45,688 bases of DNA from Rhodocyclaceae bacterium. Lineage in GTDB: Bacteria > Pseudomonadota > Gammaproteobacteria > Burkholderiales > Rhodocyclaceae. The stretch is taken from NCBI GenBank assembly GCA_018883265.1, contig VEQK01000013.1, positions 1 through 45,688 on the forward strand. Reading direction: 5' to 3'. The notes under the pieces were generated by a model. The model ran no database searches and was not told where the DNA came from. It saw only the letters and a program-made list of their open reading frames with translations. The position numbers and the translations under genes are program-made. Below are positions 17,768 to 25,550 of this stretch, one piece after another. Position 1 is the stretch's first letter. Each line of letters starts with the position of its first letter.

Positions 17768-18397
17768 TTAGACAGCAGTCTTTATCTTTTCCTCGTGAGC
17801 GACATGATCCATCGGGTCGATCAGTTGACCGCGCATCAGATAGAACGGAGCCTTATAGTACATTTTCAGATCGTGAATGGGATCGGTCAGAATCTTAGTC
17901 ATCCATACCAGACCTGTCTGTACATCACGAATAAAGAACAGGTGCATGGTGCGGAATATAAGGCCGCCTACTCCAACGGCAAGCCAGATCATGCCAACAT
18001 GATCGATCATGCCTTTAGTTGACGTCGCTGGCTCAAAGATGCCGAATAAACTTGGGCTGACTAGAAGTAGGAGCGGCGAGGCGAGCCAGATGGCGATCAG
18101 GATGATTTTTCGGTTCAGGTTGTAGCCCACCTTGATCGCCTCCTTATATTCATTTGTGGCGTGGTTCACCACGTCGTAACCCTGGGGTTCAAAGAAGAAA
18201 TGGCCTGATTGGCGGGTACCCATGGACCAGAGCCATCCAATGATGGCGGCAGTGGCAGGGTCTGAAAGTACTAGGCTATAAGCAACGAGAAAACCGACTG
18301 CACTCATGAAATGCAAGGTTTGGTTGATCCGGCTCTGGTGATAGTAGCGGTGGTCGTCCCAGCGCTGCTCGCGCAGCGTTGCGAAAAATGATTTCAT
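17768..18397 (-). CDS. Membrane protein with Mpo1/DUF962-like histidine motifs
   Basis: The 209-aa protein has about four hydrophobic segments. Conserved-looking histidines occur in DDHRYYHQSRINQTLHF (H16, H20, H29) and in TRQSGHFFFE (H66, E70). This arrangement resembles Mpo1/DUF962 proteins, where yeast Mpo1 is an Fe(II) dioxygenase in fatty-acid alpha-oxidation. The resemblance is a motif-level judgement. The ATG at 18397 starts at MKSFFATLREQRWDD; the 33 codons upstream look non-coding. It lies among lipid-remodelling genes, divergent from the glycosyltransferase, which fits a role on lipid or fatty-acyl substrates. Confidence 0.65.
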   Translation of the reverse strand: MKSFFATLREQRWDDHRYYHQSRINQTLHFMSAVGFLVAYSLVLSDPATAAIIGWLWSMGTRQSGHFFFEPQGYDVVNHATNEYKEAIKVGYNLNRKIILIAIWLASPLLLLVSPSLFGIFEPATSTKGMIDHVGMIWLAVGVGGLIFRTMHLFFIRDVQTGLVWMTKILTDPIHDLKMYYKAPFYLMRGQLIDPMDHVAHEEKIKTAV

Positions 18398-18475
18398 ATC
18401 GACTCCATAGGTGATTTGATCATCAAACCTTATGTGTCGATTGCTACCGCTTTGTGAATTATTAAAGAGGTTTTG

Positions 18476-18493
18476 ATGACAGATGGTCAGTAA
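18476..18493 (-). promoter_or_regulatory. Candidate Pho box before the Mpo1-like gene
   Basis: Read on the minus strand, TTACTGA, then CCAT, then CTGTCAT (a perfect half-site, 18476-18482 on the plus strand) gives 7-4-7 spacing. AATAAT, a good -10, follows about 12 bases later. The first half-site is poor. Confidence 0.33.
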
Positions 18494-18506
18494 CAAATCC
18501 TTAAAT

Positions 18507-18540
18507 TTTTCGTAGCAATTTCATTACGCTGCTGGATAAA
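18507..18540 (+). promoter_or_regulatory. Candidate Pho-box promoter before the glycosyltransferase
   Basis: TTTTCGT (18507-18513), AGCA and ATTTCAT (18518-18524) are followed after exactly 10 bases by GATAAA (18535-18540). The half-sites match the CTGTCAT consensus at 4 and 5 of 7 positions, so the support comes mainly from spacing and from the gene's expected role. Confidence 0.33.
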
Positions 18541-18568
18541 GATATTGCAAAACACCCAGACAAATATC

Positions 18569-19756
18569 ATGGACACTATCTTTATTGAACAACTGGCCTC
18601 GAAAAAGAAATCATTGAGACTTGCGGTCGTGACTGAGACGTACCCTCCTGAAGTCAACGGTGTTGCATTGTCACTTTCAAAATTTGTCGAGGGGTTGTCC
18701 GAGTTGAATCATGAGATTCAACTGGTACGGCCTCGACAACAGTCGGATAGCAGGTCTAGCCTGGATGATGGTGTCGAGAAATTCCTGACCACGGGTTTGC
18801 CAATTCCTAAATATTCGAACCTAAAAATGGGACTTCCGGCCAAGAAAAGACTTATTGGTCAGTGGACTACCCATCGACCTGATCTGGTGCATATCGTGAC
18901 GGAAGGACCGCTCGGTTGGTCTGCGCTGGAAGCGGCGCGCAAGCTTAAGATTCCGGTTAGCTCGGATTTTCGGACAAATTTTCATAGTTACAGCCAACAC
19001 TACGGAATTGGCTGGCTCAAGAAGCCGATTGTCGGCTATCTGAGAAAATTCCATAACATGACGGCGCTGACCACAGTGCCTACGGAGTTCATGCGGCGTG
19101 AGCTGAGCAGTATCGGATTTCGAAATGTGCGTGTGCTGTCACGCGGGGTGGATGCCAGTCTATTTTCGCCAGAAAATCGCTCTGAGGCGCTGCGTGAATC
19201 ATGGGGTTGTCAGCCCGATGATCTGGTGATGATCCATGTTGGTCGATTAGCCGCAGAGAAAAATCTGGATTTGCTGATCAAATCATATTGGGCACTGCGT
19301 GAACAGGATAGTCGTATACGCCTCGTGATGGTCGGAGATGGTCCTGAGCGGGATACGTTGACGGCTTTGCTCCCTGAAGTGATATTTACCGGGGTCAAGA
19401 CAGGGAGAGATTTGGCAGCTCATTACGCTTCTGCCGACCTATTCGTTTTTCCGAGCAAGACAGAGACATTTGGCAACGTCACGCTGGAAGCGATGGCCAG
19501 TGGGTTGCCGGTAGTCGCATTTGATTATGCAGCTGCGGCACAATATGTGACGCAGGAAAGTGGTCGTCTGGCACCAATCGAAAGCGGTCGTCAGTTCATA
19601 GAAAGTTGCACCCAGTTACAGTTCTTGTACCGCAATAACCGTACCGCTTTTGATCAGATGTGTTTCTCATCCCGGCAACGCGCCATGCAAGAGAGCTGGC
19701 CAATGGTGGTGCGCAGTTTTGAATCCATGCTCCTTGATGTGGCTGAGCAAGTCTGA
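18569..19756 (+). CDS. agt: GT4-family glycosyltransferase, Agt-like (diacylglycerol glycosyltransferase)
   Basis: The 395-aa GT-B enzyme starts with VVTETYPPEVNGVALSLSKF, the glycine-rich acceptor-side motif. Its donor side shows HVGRLAAEKNLDLLI, MVGDGPERD and the E-x7-E motif in ETFGNVTLEAMASGLPVV. This matches the GT4 enzymes that, under phosphate limitation, add glucose or glucuronate to diacylglycerol (Agt, partner of PlcP). PlcP, the enzyme that would supply diacylglycerol, lies 1.7 kb away in the same locus. ATG at 18569 is used; the frame extends to a TTG at 18545. The sugar added cannot be predicted. Confidence 0.82.
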   Translation: MDTIFIEQLASKKKSLRLAVVTETYPPEVNGVALSLSKFVEGLSELNHEIQLVRPRQQSDSRSSLDDGVEKFLTTGLPIPKYSNLKMGLPAKKRLIGQWTTHRPDLVHIVTEGPLGWSALEAARKLKIPVSSDFRTNFHSYSQHYGIGWLKKPIVGYLRKFHNMTALTTVPTEFMRRELSSIGFRNVRVLSRGVDASLFSPENRSEALRESWGCQPDDLVMIHVGRLAAEKNLDLLIKSYWALREQDSRIRLVMVGDGPERDTLTALLPEVIFTGVKTGRDLAAHYASADLFVFPSKTETFGNVTLEAMASGLPVVAFDYAAAAQYVTQESGRLAPIESGRQFIESCTQLQFLYRNNRTAFDQMCFSSRQRAMQESWPMVVRSFESMLLDVAEQV

Positions 19757-19766
19757 TGTGAGCAGA

Positions 19767-19982
19767 TTAGGCGTTATTTGTGCCCGGTACAGTTTTGGGT
19801 GATCCAGCCTCGGTTTGAGCAGTGATTCCTTCAATGAAAGCTTTTAAACGCTTGGTGACAAGCTTGTGCCCATCTTCAAAACCGTTCTTGTAAGCGCTAT
19901 TGCCGTTGAGTTTGCTTGATTTGGGGCGCTCGCTTTTGATTTCCTTGTGCATCTCCTTGAGCGCATTGATGATTTCTTCCAT
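19767..19982 (-). CDS. Small conserved-type protein A, paralogue of the one at 24.05 kb
   Basis: The 71-aa charged protein has an N-terminal helix (EEIINALKEMHKEIK), then GNSAYKNGFEDGHKLVTKRLKAF, then a polar tail. The central part matches GSGYRNGYADGYKLAFARFK in the 60-aa protein at 24049-24231. It is the last gene of the minus-strand run corA-plcP-sixA-olsB, 34 bases after olsB. There is no signal peptide or membrane segment, so it should be cytosolic. I do not know the function. Confidence 0.7.
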   Translation of the reverse strand: MEEIINALKEMHKEIKSERPKSSKLNGNSAYKNGFEDGHKLVTKRLKAFIEGITAQTEAGSPKTVPGTNNA

Positions 19983-20016
19983 GGTTAATCCTTTGGTTAG
20001 TCATTAACATTTACAG

Positions 20017-20826
20017 TCACTGTGTCTTCCCGAGAAAATGACGGGCATAACGCGGGTGCATATCCGAAATTCGGAGCAGAGTAAGAAAGTCGGCTGTGTT
20101 GAAATTGGGGTCCCACGCCGGGGCGCCACAAATTTTTGCGCCAAGTCTCAAGTACCCTTTCACGAGTGCTGGTGGTTCGACATCCAGGCACTGGTTAAGA
20201 CTGTCTACCGGCAATGCAAGCCGCGGAAATGAGCGATATTCAATAGAGGCCAGATGGGATTTGCTCAGCTGGTGGTGCAGGCTTGCGGCGTAATGACCGC
20301 CGTCAGCCATGGAAACGCTGGCACACCCTAACATTGAGTCATAGCCGCCTCGGATCATGTAGCGGCCTAGTCCACCCCAGAGCGCCATGATGACACTGCC
20401 AGTGCGGTAGTCCTGATGTACACAAGATCGGCCAAGTTCGATCATTTTCGGACGCAAGTGAGCAAGCCTGGTCAGATCAAACTCGGTTTCCGAGTACAGG
20501 CAGCCAAGCTTGCTTGCATTGTCCGGAGTCAGAACACGATAAGTACCGACAACCCGGAGGGTCTCTTCGTCTCGGACCAGCAGGTGGTCGCACCAGTTAT
20601 CAAACATGTCCTGATCCAGACCGGTTTTTACCGATGGGAGCGCAGCGCCCATTTCTTCGGCAAAGACCTTGAATCGGAGTCGTTGAGCTTCCTCTACCTC
20701 GTCCTGATGTCTTGCCCAGGATACAGTTAACGCGGATTGATGAACTTGCCGAGGAATAATTCCAGCAATCTCTACCGTGCCAAGGCTACTGATTTGCTCG
20801 TCAAGCGATGGTTTTTTGTCGGGCAT
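20017..20826 (-). CDS. olsB: L-ornithine N(alpha)-acyltransferase
   Basis: OlsB transfers a 3-hydroxyacyl group from acyl carrier protein to ornithine, the first step of phosphate-free ornithine lipids. The 269-aa protein has the GNAT-like family motifs: RLRFKVFAEEMGA, the D-x-x-D-x-x-C segment TGLDQDMFDNWCDHLLV, ELGRSCVHQDYRTG, and a late VKGYLRLGAKICGAPAWDPNFNTADF. ATG at 20826 is preferred to the one at 20832 because AAGGA sits 5 bases before it. The second enzyme, OlsA, is not in this window. A three-half-site Pho box lies upstream. Confidence 0.88.
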   Translation of the reverse strand: MPDKKPSLDEQISSLGTVEIAGIIPRQVHQSALTVSWARHQDEVEEAQRLRFKVFAEEMGAALPSVKTGLDQDMFDNWCDHLLVRDEETLRVVGTYRVLTPDNASKLGCLYSETEFDLTRLAHLRPKMIELGRSCVHQDYRTGSVIMALWGGLGRYMIRGGYDSMLGCASVSMADGGHYAASLHHQLSKSHLASIEYRSFPRLALPVDSLNQCLDVEPPALVKGYLRLGAKICGAPAWDPNFNTADFLTLLRISDMHPRYARHFLGKTQ

Positions 20827-20890
20827 GGTCATCCTTTCAACACCAAAAGTCCTGAATGATTTGACTCTAGAACTGCAAGATGACGAAGGC

Positions 20891-20919
20891 GTGATGAATC
20901 AGTGACAGACCTGTTAAAG
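20891..20919 (-). promoter_or_regulatory. Triple Pho-box half-sites before olsB
   Basis: On the minus strand three 7-base half-sites recur every 11 bases: CTTTAAC, CTGTCAC and TCATCAC, separated by AGGT and TGAT. CTGTCAC is one mismatch from the consensus. The -10 that follows is weak. The box overlaps the end of the sixA-like gene, so olsB may have its own promoter besides the operon promoter. Confidence 0.52.
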
Positions 20920-21414
20920 TTTAGCAACGGGTAATAGATCCGGCGGAAGAACCAGCCGTAGTACTGTCTGAGGGCTTTCCTGCTCTTCAAGCTGGCGCAC
21001 CCGATGGCTAAGCCACCAGAGTGAGGATTTTTTGACGGACCAGTTCTGCTCATGTCCGGCAAGAAGAAGACTCGCGACCCGTCCAAGCCAAGGCTGATGG
21101 CCGATGACGAGTACATCTTTACCTTGTGGCCAGTTGATCGCGGCTAGCACATCGCTGGCATCTGCAAGGGGGTTCAGGCTATCCACAATTTCCGGGCAGT
21201 CAGAGTAAGCCGTCGCAGTTTGTAGCGCGCGTATTGCCGGACTGGAAATGACGCGCAGTTTTCGCTTGACGTTCGCCTTGAGCCAATTTCCGGAGGCTTG
21301 GGCCTGTAGGATGCCCTTGTTGGTGAGCGGACGTTCGAGATCACGTTTGCAGCCGGGGGTTACAGGGGTACCGAGATCGATGGCTTCGGCATGCCTCCAG
21401 AGAATAAGGTTCAT
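20914..21414 (-). CDS. sixA: SixA-like phosphohistidine phosphatase
   Basis: The 166-aa histidine-phosphatase-superfamily protein opens with LILWRHAEA (R7-H8, the phospho-acceptor motif). It continues with DLERPLTNKGILQA, ISSPAIRALQTA and LVIGHQPWLGR, which carries the second histidine. Small single-domain members of this type (SixA) remove phosphate from histidines of signalling or PTS proteins. Its place between plcP (38 bases) and olsB suggests a role in phosphate-stress control, but the target is unknown. Confidence 0.85.
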   Translation of the reverse strand: MNLILWRHAEAIDLGTPVTPGCKRDLERPLTNKGILQAQASGNWLKANVKRKLRVISSPAIRALQTATAYSDCPEIVDSLNPLADASDVLAAINWPQGKDVLVIGHQPWLGRVASLLLAGHEQNWSVKKSSLWWLSHRVRQLEEQESPQTVLRLVLPPDLLPVAKL

Positions 21415-21452
21415 TTGACAATCTTAAATGAGCTAGGTTGTTTGGTGCTGTT

Positions 21453-22259
21453 CTAGGACGAAGCTTTGGCAAGTTCTTCGTGCAGACTAAGCAGATTGAG
21501 CGGTGCCTCGACGCGTCTATTCCAGTGAACGATTTCAAGGTTCCCGTCGAAATCCTCAGTGAGTGCTGTGAGGCTTTCTACCCAGTCGCCATCGTTGCAG
21601 TAGAGTATTCCGTTGATTTCGCGTATTTCGGCCTTATGAATGTGTCCGCAAACGACACCATCACAGTCACGACGTTTGGCTTCTTCAGTCATCACGTGCT
21701 CGAATGCCGAAATGAAGTTAACAGCGTTCTTGACCTGATGCTTGAGGTATTGGGAGAGTGACCAGTAGGGAAGTCCCAGTTTCGTTCTGATGGCATTGAA
21801 CCAGCGGTTCAGGTAGAGAATCAGACTATATGCGCCATCACCCACATAGGCCAGCCAACGCGCATGCTGCATGACGCCATCAAACATATCGCCATGTGTT
21901 ACCCAGAGTCGTCTGCCGTTAGCCATCGTGTGAATGGCATCCTCACGTACCTCGATCTCGCCAAATTCGAGCCCGATAAACTGGCGAACGCTTTCGTCAT
22001 GGTTACCGGGTATGAAGATTACGCGGGTGCCCTTGCGGCCCTTCCGCAATATCTTCTGAACAACATCATTATGCGTCTGAGGCCAGTACCAGCCCTTTTT
22101 TAGGTGCCACCCGTCCAGAATGTCGCCCACAAGATAGAGTGTTTGGGATTCGTTGGTCTTTAAGAAATCGAGGAGGTAGTCTGCTTGGCAACCACGGGTG
22201 CCCAGGTGAACATCGGAAATCCAAATGGTTCGGTAATGTTTTGCGTTTTGGCTAGGCAC
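21453..22259 (-). CDS. plcP: PlcP-type phospholipase C (metallophosphoesterase)
   Basis: PlcP, made under phosphate limitation, cleaves phospholipid headgroups to give diacylglycerol and a phospho-alcohol. The 268-aa protein has the full calcineurin-like metal site: D16 and H18 in ISDVHLG, D46 in GDILDG, N86-H87 in GNHDE, H122 in THGD, and H206/H208 in CGHIH. Long stretches (DGWHLKKGWYWPQ, LPYWSLSQYLKHQVKNAV, YCNDGDWVESLTAL) match PlcP more closely than LpxH. The nearby agt supports this call. It lies 59 bases after corA and 38 before the sixA-like gene in one minus-strand run. Confidence 0.88.
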   Translation of the reverse strand: MPSQNAKHYRTIWISDVHLGTRGCQADYLLDFLKTNESQTLYLVGDILDGWHLKKGWYWPQTHNDVVQKILRKGRKGTRVIFIPGNHDESVRQFIGLEFGEIEVREDAIHTMANGRRLWVTHGDMFDGVMQHARWLAYVGDGAYSLILYLNRWFNAIRTKLGLPYWSLSQYLKHQVKNAVNFISAFEHVMTEEAKRRDCDGVVCGHIHKAEIREINGILYCNDGDWVESLTALTEDFDGNLEIVHWNRRVEAPLNLLSLHEELAKASS

Positions 22260-22318
22260 GATCCCTCTATTTAAGGCGAGGAACGTGAAGATTGGATTAA
22301 CAAAATATGACGTATCGA

Positions 22319-23344
22319 TTAAATGACGCGGCGTAAGCGTAATCCGATAAAGACCGCAAGTCCTGCGCCAATCATGGCTACCATCACGACCCAGAAGGAC
22401 TGCTCAAGTCCCGGCAAATCAGCCATATTCATCCCCATAACCCCGGTGACCAGCGTCATCGGCAAGAAGATAACCGTCATGACCGAGAGGACTTGCAGAT
22501 TCTTGGCGTTGAATTCCGCCATGTGGGCCGAGAGTTCATCTTGTAGCATTTTCGCGCGCTCATGCAGATTGCTTAGTTCATCAACCAGATAAGACAAAAG
22601 CTCAATTTGTTCCCGCAGCTTATCCGTATCAATTTCACTAAACCAAGCAGGGCGATGCCTCATCAAACGGCGAAGTGCCGTCAACTCAGGCGTGTAATGA
22701 CGACGAAGTCGGCCGCAGGTGATTCGGAGCCGACCAAGCGTTTCATGCTCCGGAACTTGCGCGCCGGTCAGCAAAGACTCTTCAAGACCGTCCATATCGG
22801 CAGAAAGTCGATCAATACGGTGGCGCAGATAATTGGCGCGCTCCTCAATCATCTCGTGATAGAGGGAGACGACATCAATCGGGTTAACGCGATGATGGCG
22901 CAGGAGGTGACGGAGCGTGTCGGTGGTGCGAAGGGGATGCGCCCTGAGTGACAACATCAGATGCGGCGTCATGATGGCCCAGAGTGTTCCCGTTTCATCA
23001 TCACCTTCAGTGCCAGAGAGTCCGACCCGGAAATCGTTCATGACCATCATCAGGCCATCGCCGAATTCATCGATCGTTTCCATGCGACTACGGTTGACCT
23101 CATCCAGAATCGCTTCTTTGAGGGTTTCCGGTAGGTGAGGTGTTTGCCTGATCCATCGTTGAACACGTGCGTTCGATAGATTCAGATGTAACCAGACCGA
23201 TTTATCAGGGTCAGAAAGAGCGCTATCGACCTGATCAGGTTTAAGTTCCTGAGGATGCTCGCGTGAAATTTCCCACGCAAAAATGACGCCATCCTCCGGA
23301 ATCTGCAGAGGGTCTATCAGAGAATTCAGCGGGATAAAAACCAT
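22319..23344 (-). CDS. CorA/ZntB-family divalent cation transporter
   Basis: The 341-aa protein has a large cytosolic N-terminal domain, a long helix (about 150-270) and two C-terminal membrane segments with the signature VMGMNM between them (GMN filter). The size and opening (FAWEISREHP...VWLHLNLSN) resemble the ZntB branch, but the kept GMN makes magnesium, zinc or another divalent ion all possible. It heads the minus-strand run that ends with olsB. Transport of magnesium, the counter-ion of phosphate and polyphosphate, would make sense here but is inference. Confidence 0.88.
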   Translation of the reverse strand: MVFIPLNSLIDPLQIPEDGVIFAWEISREHPQELKPDQVDSALSDPDKSVWLHLNLSNARVQRWIRQTPHLPETLKEAILDEVNRSRMETIDEFGDGLMMVMNDFRVGLSGTEGDDETGTLWAIMTPHLMLSLRAHPLRTTDTLRHLLRHHRVNPIDVVSLYHEMIEERANYLRHRIDRLSADMDGLEESLLTGAQVPEHETLGRLRITCGRLRRHYTPELTALRRLMRHRPAWFSEIDTDKLREQIELLSYLVDELSNLHERAKMLQDELSAHMAEFNAKNLQVLSVMTVIFLPMTLVTGVMGMNMADLPGLEQSFWVVMVAMIGAGLAVFIGLRLRRVI

Positions 23345-23426
23345 GGCAGAAGCTGGTCTTAAAACCCTAATATATGAACTATTTGTTGCAGGAATATTAC
23401 TTGCTAAAAGGGCCTATATTTTCATC

Positions 23427-23454
23427 AATTATGGCAGGCACGCATGCCATAATT
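23427..23454. promoter_or_regulatory. Perfect inverted repeat in the corA / H1-like divergent region
   Basis: AATTATGGCA (23427-23436) and TGCCATAATT (23445-23454) are exact 10-bp arms around an 8-base spacer, directly before TTGACC (23453-23458), a possible -35. No T run follows, so an operator is more likely than a terminator. The downstream gene encodes a protein with a ribbon-helix-helix-like domain that could bind here. Confidence 0.55.
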
Positions 23455-23487
23455 GACCATTATTTTATAAGTTACGAGGTGTACAAC

Positions 23488-23934
23488 ATGGCAACGACTC
23501 GAACTGCAAAGAAAGTATCTACGGCTACAAAGACGTCCCCGACGAAAGCTGTTCGCACCCGATCAGCTGCAGCGGTGACAAAGACCGTTGTACGCACAGC
23601 CCGTAAAGCTGCGGTCAAAGTGCCTGTCAAATCGGTTGTCGCAAAAAAACCGTTGGGTCAGAAGCCTGGTGTGCCAGCGACTAAGGTTGTTGTCCCGGCC
23701 AAGAAGGTTAAGCTGGTCCGGGATAGCTTCTGCTTTCCAAAGCATGAACATGCCTTGCTGGCCGACCTGAAGGGCCGCGCTCAGAAGTTGGGACAAGAAT
23801 TCAAGAAGTCGGAGATTCTTCGTGCCGGTATTCAGCATCTGGTCGCCATGGCTGACACGGCATTGATGGCTGCACTGGCCAGGGTAGAGCGTGTTAAGAC
23901 GGGACGCCCTGCGAAGAAGTCAAAGAAGAAGTAA
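23488..23934 (+). CDS. Histone H1-like basic protein with ribbon-helix-helix-like domain
   Basis: The 148-aa protein has a long Lys/Ala/Arg/Thr-rich N-terminal half (about 1-75, with repeated AKK and VRT units) like bacterial H1-type DNA-compacting tails. A compact domain, about 77-125, follows: VRDSFCFPKHEHALLADLK then KKSEILRAGIQHL, the strand-helix-helix pattern of ribbon-helix-helix proteins. It ends with an AT-hook-like GRPAKKSKKK. Such proteins probably bind DNA broadly, though polyphosphate could also bind the basic tail. ATG at 23488 is chosen; the upstream frame is AT-rich promoter DNA with the palindrome inside it. Confidence 0.8.
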   Translation: MATTRTAKKVSTATKTSPTKAVRTRSAAAVTKTVVRTARKAAVKVPVKSVVAKKPLGQKPGVPATKVVVPAKKVKLVRDSFCFPKHEHALLADLKGRAQKLGQEFKKSEILRAGIQHLVAMADTALMAALARVERVKTGRPAKKSKKK

Positions 23935-23956
23935 GTCATCTGCTAAGCGTCTTGGA

Positions 23957-23978
23957 GCCGCAATTTCCGGGTTGCGGC
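23957..23978. terminator. Hairpin after the H1-like gene
   Basis: GCCGCAA (23957-23963) pairs with TTGCGGC (23972-23978) over an 8-base loop, 22 bases after the stop codon. There is no T run, so it may be an RNA-stability hairpin rather than a true terminator. Confidence 0.4.
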
Positions 23979-24048
23979 CATTTAGGGGCGGGATTTCACA
24001 GAAACGCAATGTGCACCTGCTTTAGTAGCGTATAACCGGAGGATCACC

Positions 24049-24231
24049 ATGAACGAACCCGATATCAAGGACCTGCTCCAGCAATTGGAGAGCCTTCTTA
24101 AAGAGAAGCCAGATTACGACAAATTGCCGGGAGGTTCCGGATATCGTAACGGGTATGCTGACGGCTACAAGCTGGCGTTTGCCCGCTTTAAGGAATGCCG
24201 CGACCGTGTGCTCAAAAAGAGCAAAAAGTAG
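24049..24231 (+). CDS. Small conserved-type protein B, paralogue of the one at 19.8 kb
   Basis: The 60-aa protein starts with a charged helix (DIKDLLQQLESLLKEKPDYDK), followed by GSGYRNGYADGYKLAFARFKECRD and a lysine-rich end. GYRNGYADGYKLAFARFK aligns with AYKNGFEDGHKLVTKRLK of the gene at 19767-19982, so the two are diverged copies. A ribosome site (GGAGG) lies 6 bases before the ATG. It sits between the H1-like gene and pstS. The function is unknown. Confidence 0.75.
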   Translation: MNEPDIKDLLQQLESLLKEKPDYDKLPGGSGYRNGYADGYKLAFARFKECRDRVLKKSKK

Positions 24232-24342
24232 GTTTGATAGCTCGCCGAGTTGTACGGTCCTTATGCGGTGTCTTTGCTGCAGGTTTCCGGCTGTCAACGC
24301 CTTATGTCTTAGTTTTTGAAGAAATTTGCGGCGCTGCAAAAT

Positions 24343-24376
24343 TTGTCACAATTCGGTAACTTTCACCGCCTAAACT
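24343..24376 (+). promoter_or_regulatory. Pho-box promoter of pstS
   Basis: TTGTCAC (24343-24349), AATT and CGGTAAC (24354-24360) form a PhoB box. Ten bases later is a -10, TAAACT (24371-24376). The 7-4-7-10-6 layout equals the E. coli phoA promoter, with the box in place of a -35. A weaker second candidate (CTGTCAA-CGCC-TTATGTC) lies at 24291-24308. Confidence 0.75.
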
Positions 24377-24433
24377 CCCTTTCGTAGTCTTGGATTCGTG
24401 CCAGCATGTGCTGGAACCTCAAGGGAGTTAGAG

Positions 24434-25483
24434 ATGAACGCTTCAATCAACAAAGCGCTGAAGGGTCTGCTGATTTCGGCTGGTCTTCTGGCAGGCGTGG
24501 CTAATGCAGCACAAATTACCGGTGCGGGTGCGACTTTCCCAGCACCAATGTATGCTAAGTGGGCAGAAGCCTACAAGGCACAAACGACGATTGCACTGAA
24601 CTATCAGGCGATCGGTTCGGGCGGTGGCGTTAAGCAAATTCTGGCCAAGACCGTTGATTTCGGTGCCAGCGATGATCCGACGTCGGCAGATATCCTGGAG
24701 AAGAATGGTCTGGCTCAATTTCCGGCCGTTATCGGTGGTGTTGTGCCCGTCATCAATGTCTCAGGTATTGCACCGGGCCAGCTCAAACTGAACAACGATG
24801 TGCTGTCGGATATTTTCCGCGCCAAGATCACCAAGTGGAACGACTCGGCGATTGCATCGGTGAACCCGGGTATTAAACTGCCGGATACGGCCATTACACT
24901 GGTTTACCGTTCGGATTCGTCGGGTACAACAGCTGTCTTTACCGACTTCCTTGCGCAAGTGTCCCCGCCTTTCAAGGGTGTGGTCGGCGCGGGTAAAACC
25001 GTGAACTGGCCGGCCGGTGTGGGTGGTAAGGGTAACGCGGGTGTTGCCGCAAACGTCACCAAAATCGACGGTGCGATTGGCTATGTGGAATACGCCTATG
25101 CCAAGCAAAACAAGATGACGCACGTGTCGCTGATCAACCGTGACGGCAAGGCCGTTCAGCCGAACGAAGCGAGCTTCAAGGCTGCGGCAGCCAAGGCCAA
25201 CTGGACGGGTACACCGAACTTTGCGGTGAACCTGAACAACCAGCCGGGTGCCGGATCGTGGCCGATCACTTCAGCAACTTTCATCTTGATGTACAAGAAG
25301 GCCGAGAAGCCGGAGCAGAGCGGTGAAGTGCTCAAGTTCTTCAACTGGGCGCTGACCAAGGGTCAGAAGATGGCCACGGATCTGGACTACGTTCCCCTGC
25401 CGGATAACGCTGTCAACGCTATCGTTAAAAGCTGGGCTGAAATCAAGAGCCCGGATGGTAAGGCTGTTTTTGTCACCAAGTAA
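24434..25483 (+). CDS. pstS: Phosphate ABC transporter, periplasmic phosphate-binding protein
   Basis: PstS captures phosphate in the periplasm and delivers it to PstCA. The 349-aa protein has a signal peptide ending at VANAAQ (about residue 25). Phosphate-contact segments follow: GAGATFPAP, GSGGGVKQI, VDFGASDDP and YRSDSSGTTAVF. ATG at 24434 is chosen because AAGGGAG lies just before it; the 12 codons upstream of it are leader. It opens the pstSCAB operon behind a Pho box, with a hairpin before pstC that probably lets pstS be made in excess. Confidence 0.97.
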   Translation: MNASINKALKGLLISAGLLAGVANAAQITGAGATFPAPMYAKWAEAYKAQTTIALNYQAIGSGGGVKQILAKTVDFGASDDPTSADILEKNGLAQFPAVIGGVVPVINVSGIAPGQLKLNNDVLSDIFRAKITKWNDSAIASVNPGIKLPDTAITLVYRSDSSGTTAVFTDFLAQVSPPFKGVVGAGKTVNWPAGVGGKGNAGVAANVTKIDGAIGYVEYAYAKQNKMTHVSLINRDGKAVQPNEASFKAAAAKANWTGTPNFAVNLNNQPGAGSWPITSATFILMYKKAEKPEQSGEVLKFFNWALTKGQKMATDLDYVPLPDNAVNAIVKSWAEIKSPDGKAVFVTK

Positions 25484-25491
25484 ATCTGGGT

Positions 25492-25520
25492 TCATGCCGG
25501 CCCCTCATGGGTCGGCATGA
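25492..25520 (+). promoter_or_regulatory. pstS-pstC intergenic hairpin
   Basis: TCATGCCGGCCC (25492-25503) pairs with GGGTCGGCATGA (25509-25520) over a 5-base loop, with one G-T pair and no T run. Such a hairpin just after pstS is expected to protect the pstS message or reduce read-through, giving more binding protein than permease. Confidence 0.65.
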
Positions 25521-25550
25521 CACGAAGAGTCGATACTCCGGGAGTTTTGA

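Noticed and set aside
21453-22259. Calling the metallophosphoesterase LpxH
   Set aside because: Segments such as DGWHLKKGWYWPQ and DGDWVESLTAL and the nearby agt fit PlcP better than LpxH.
22260-22318. Pho box directly before plcP (ACGTCAT-ATTT-TGTTAAT, minus strand)
   Set aside because: The half-sites are moderate but no -10 follows at the proper spacing, and corA lies only 59 bases upstream in the same direction.
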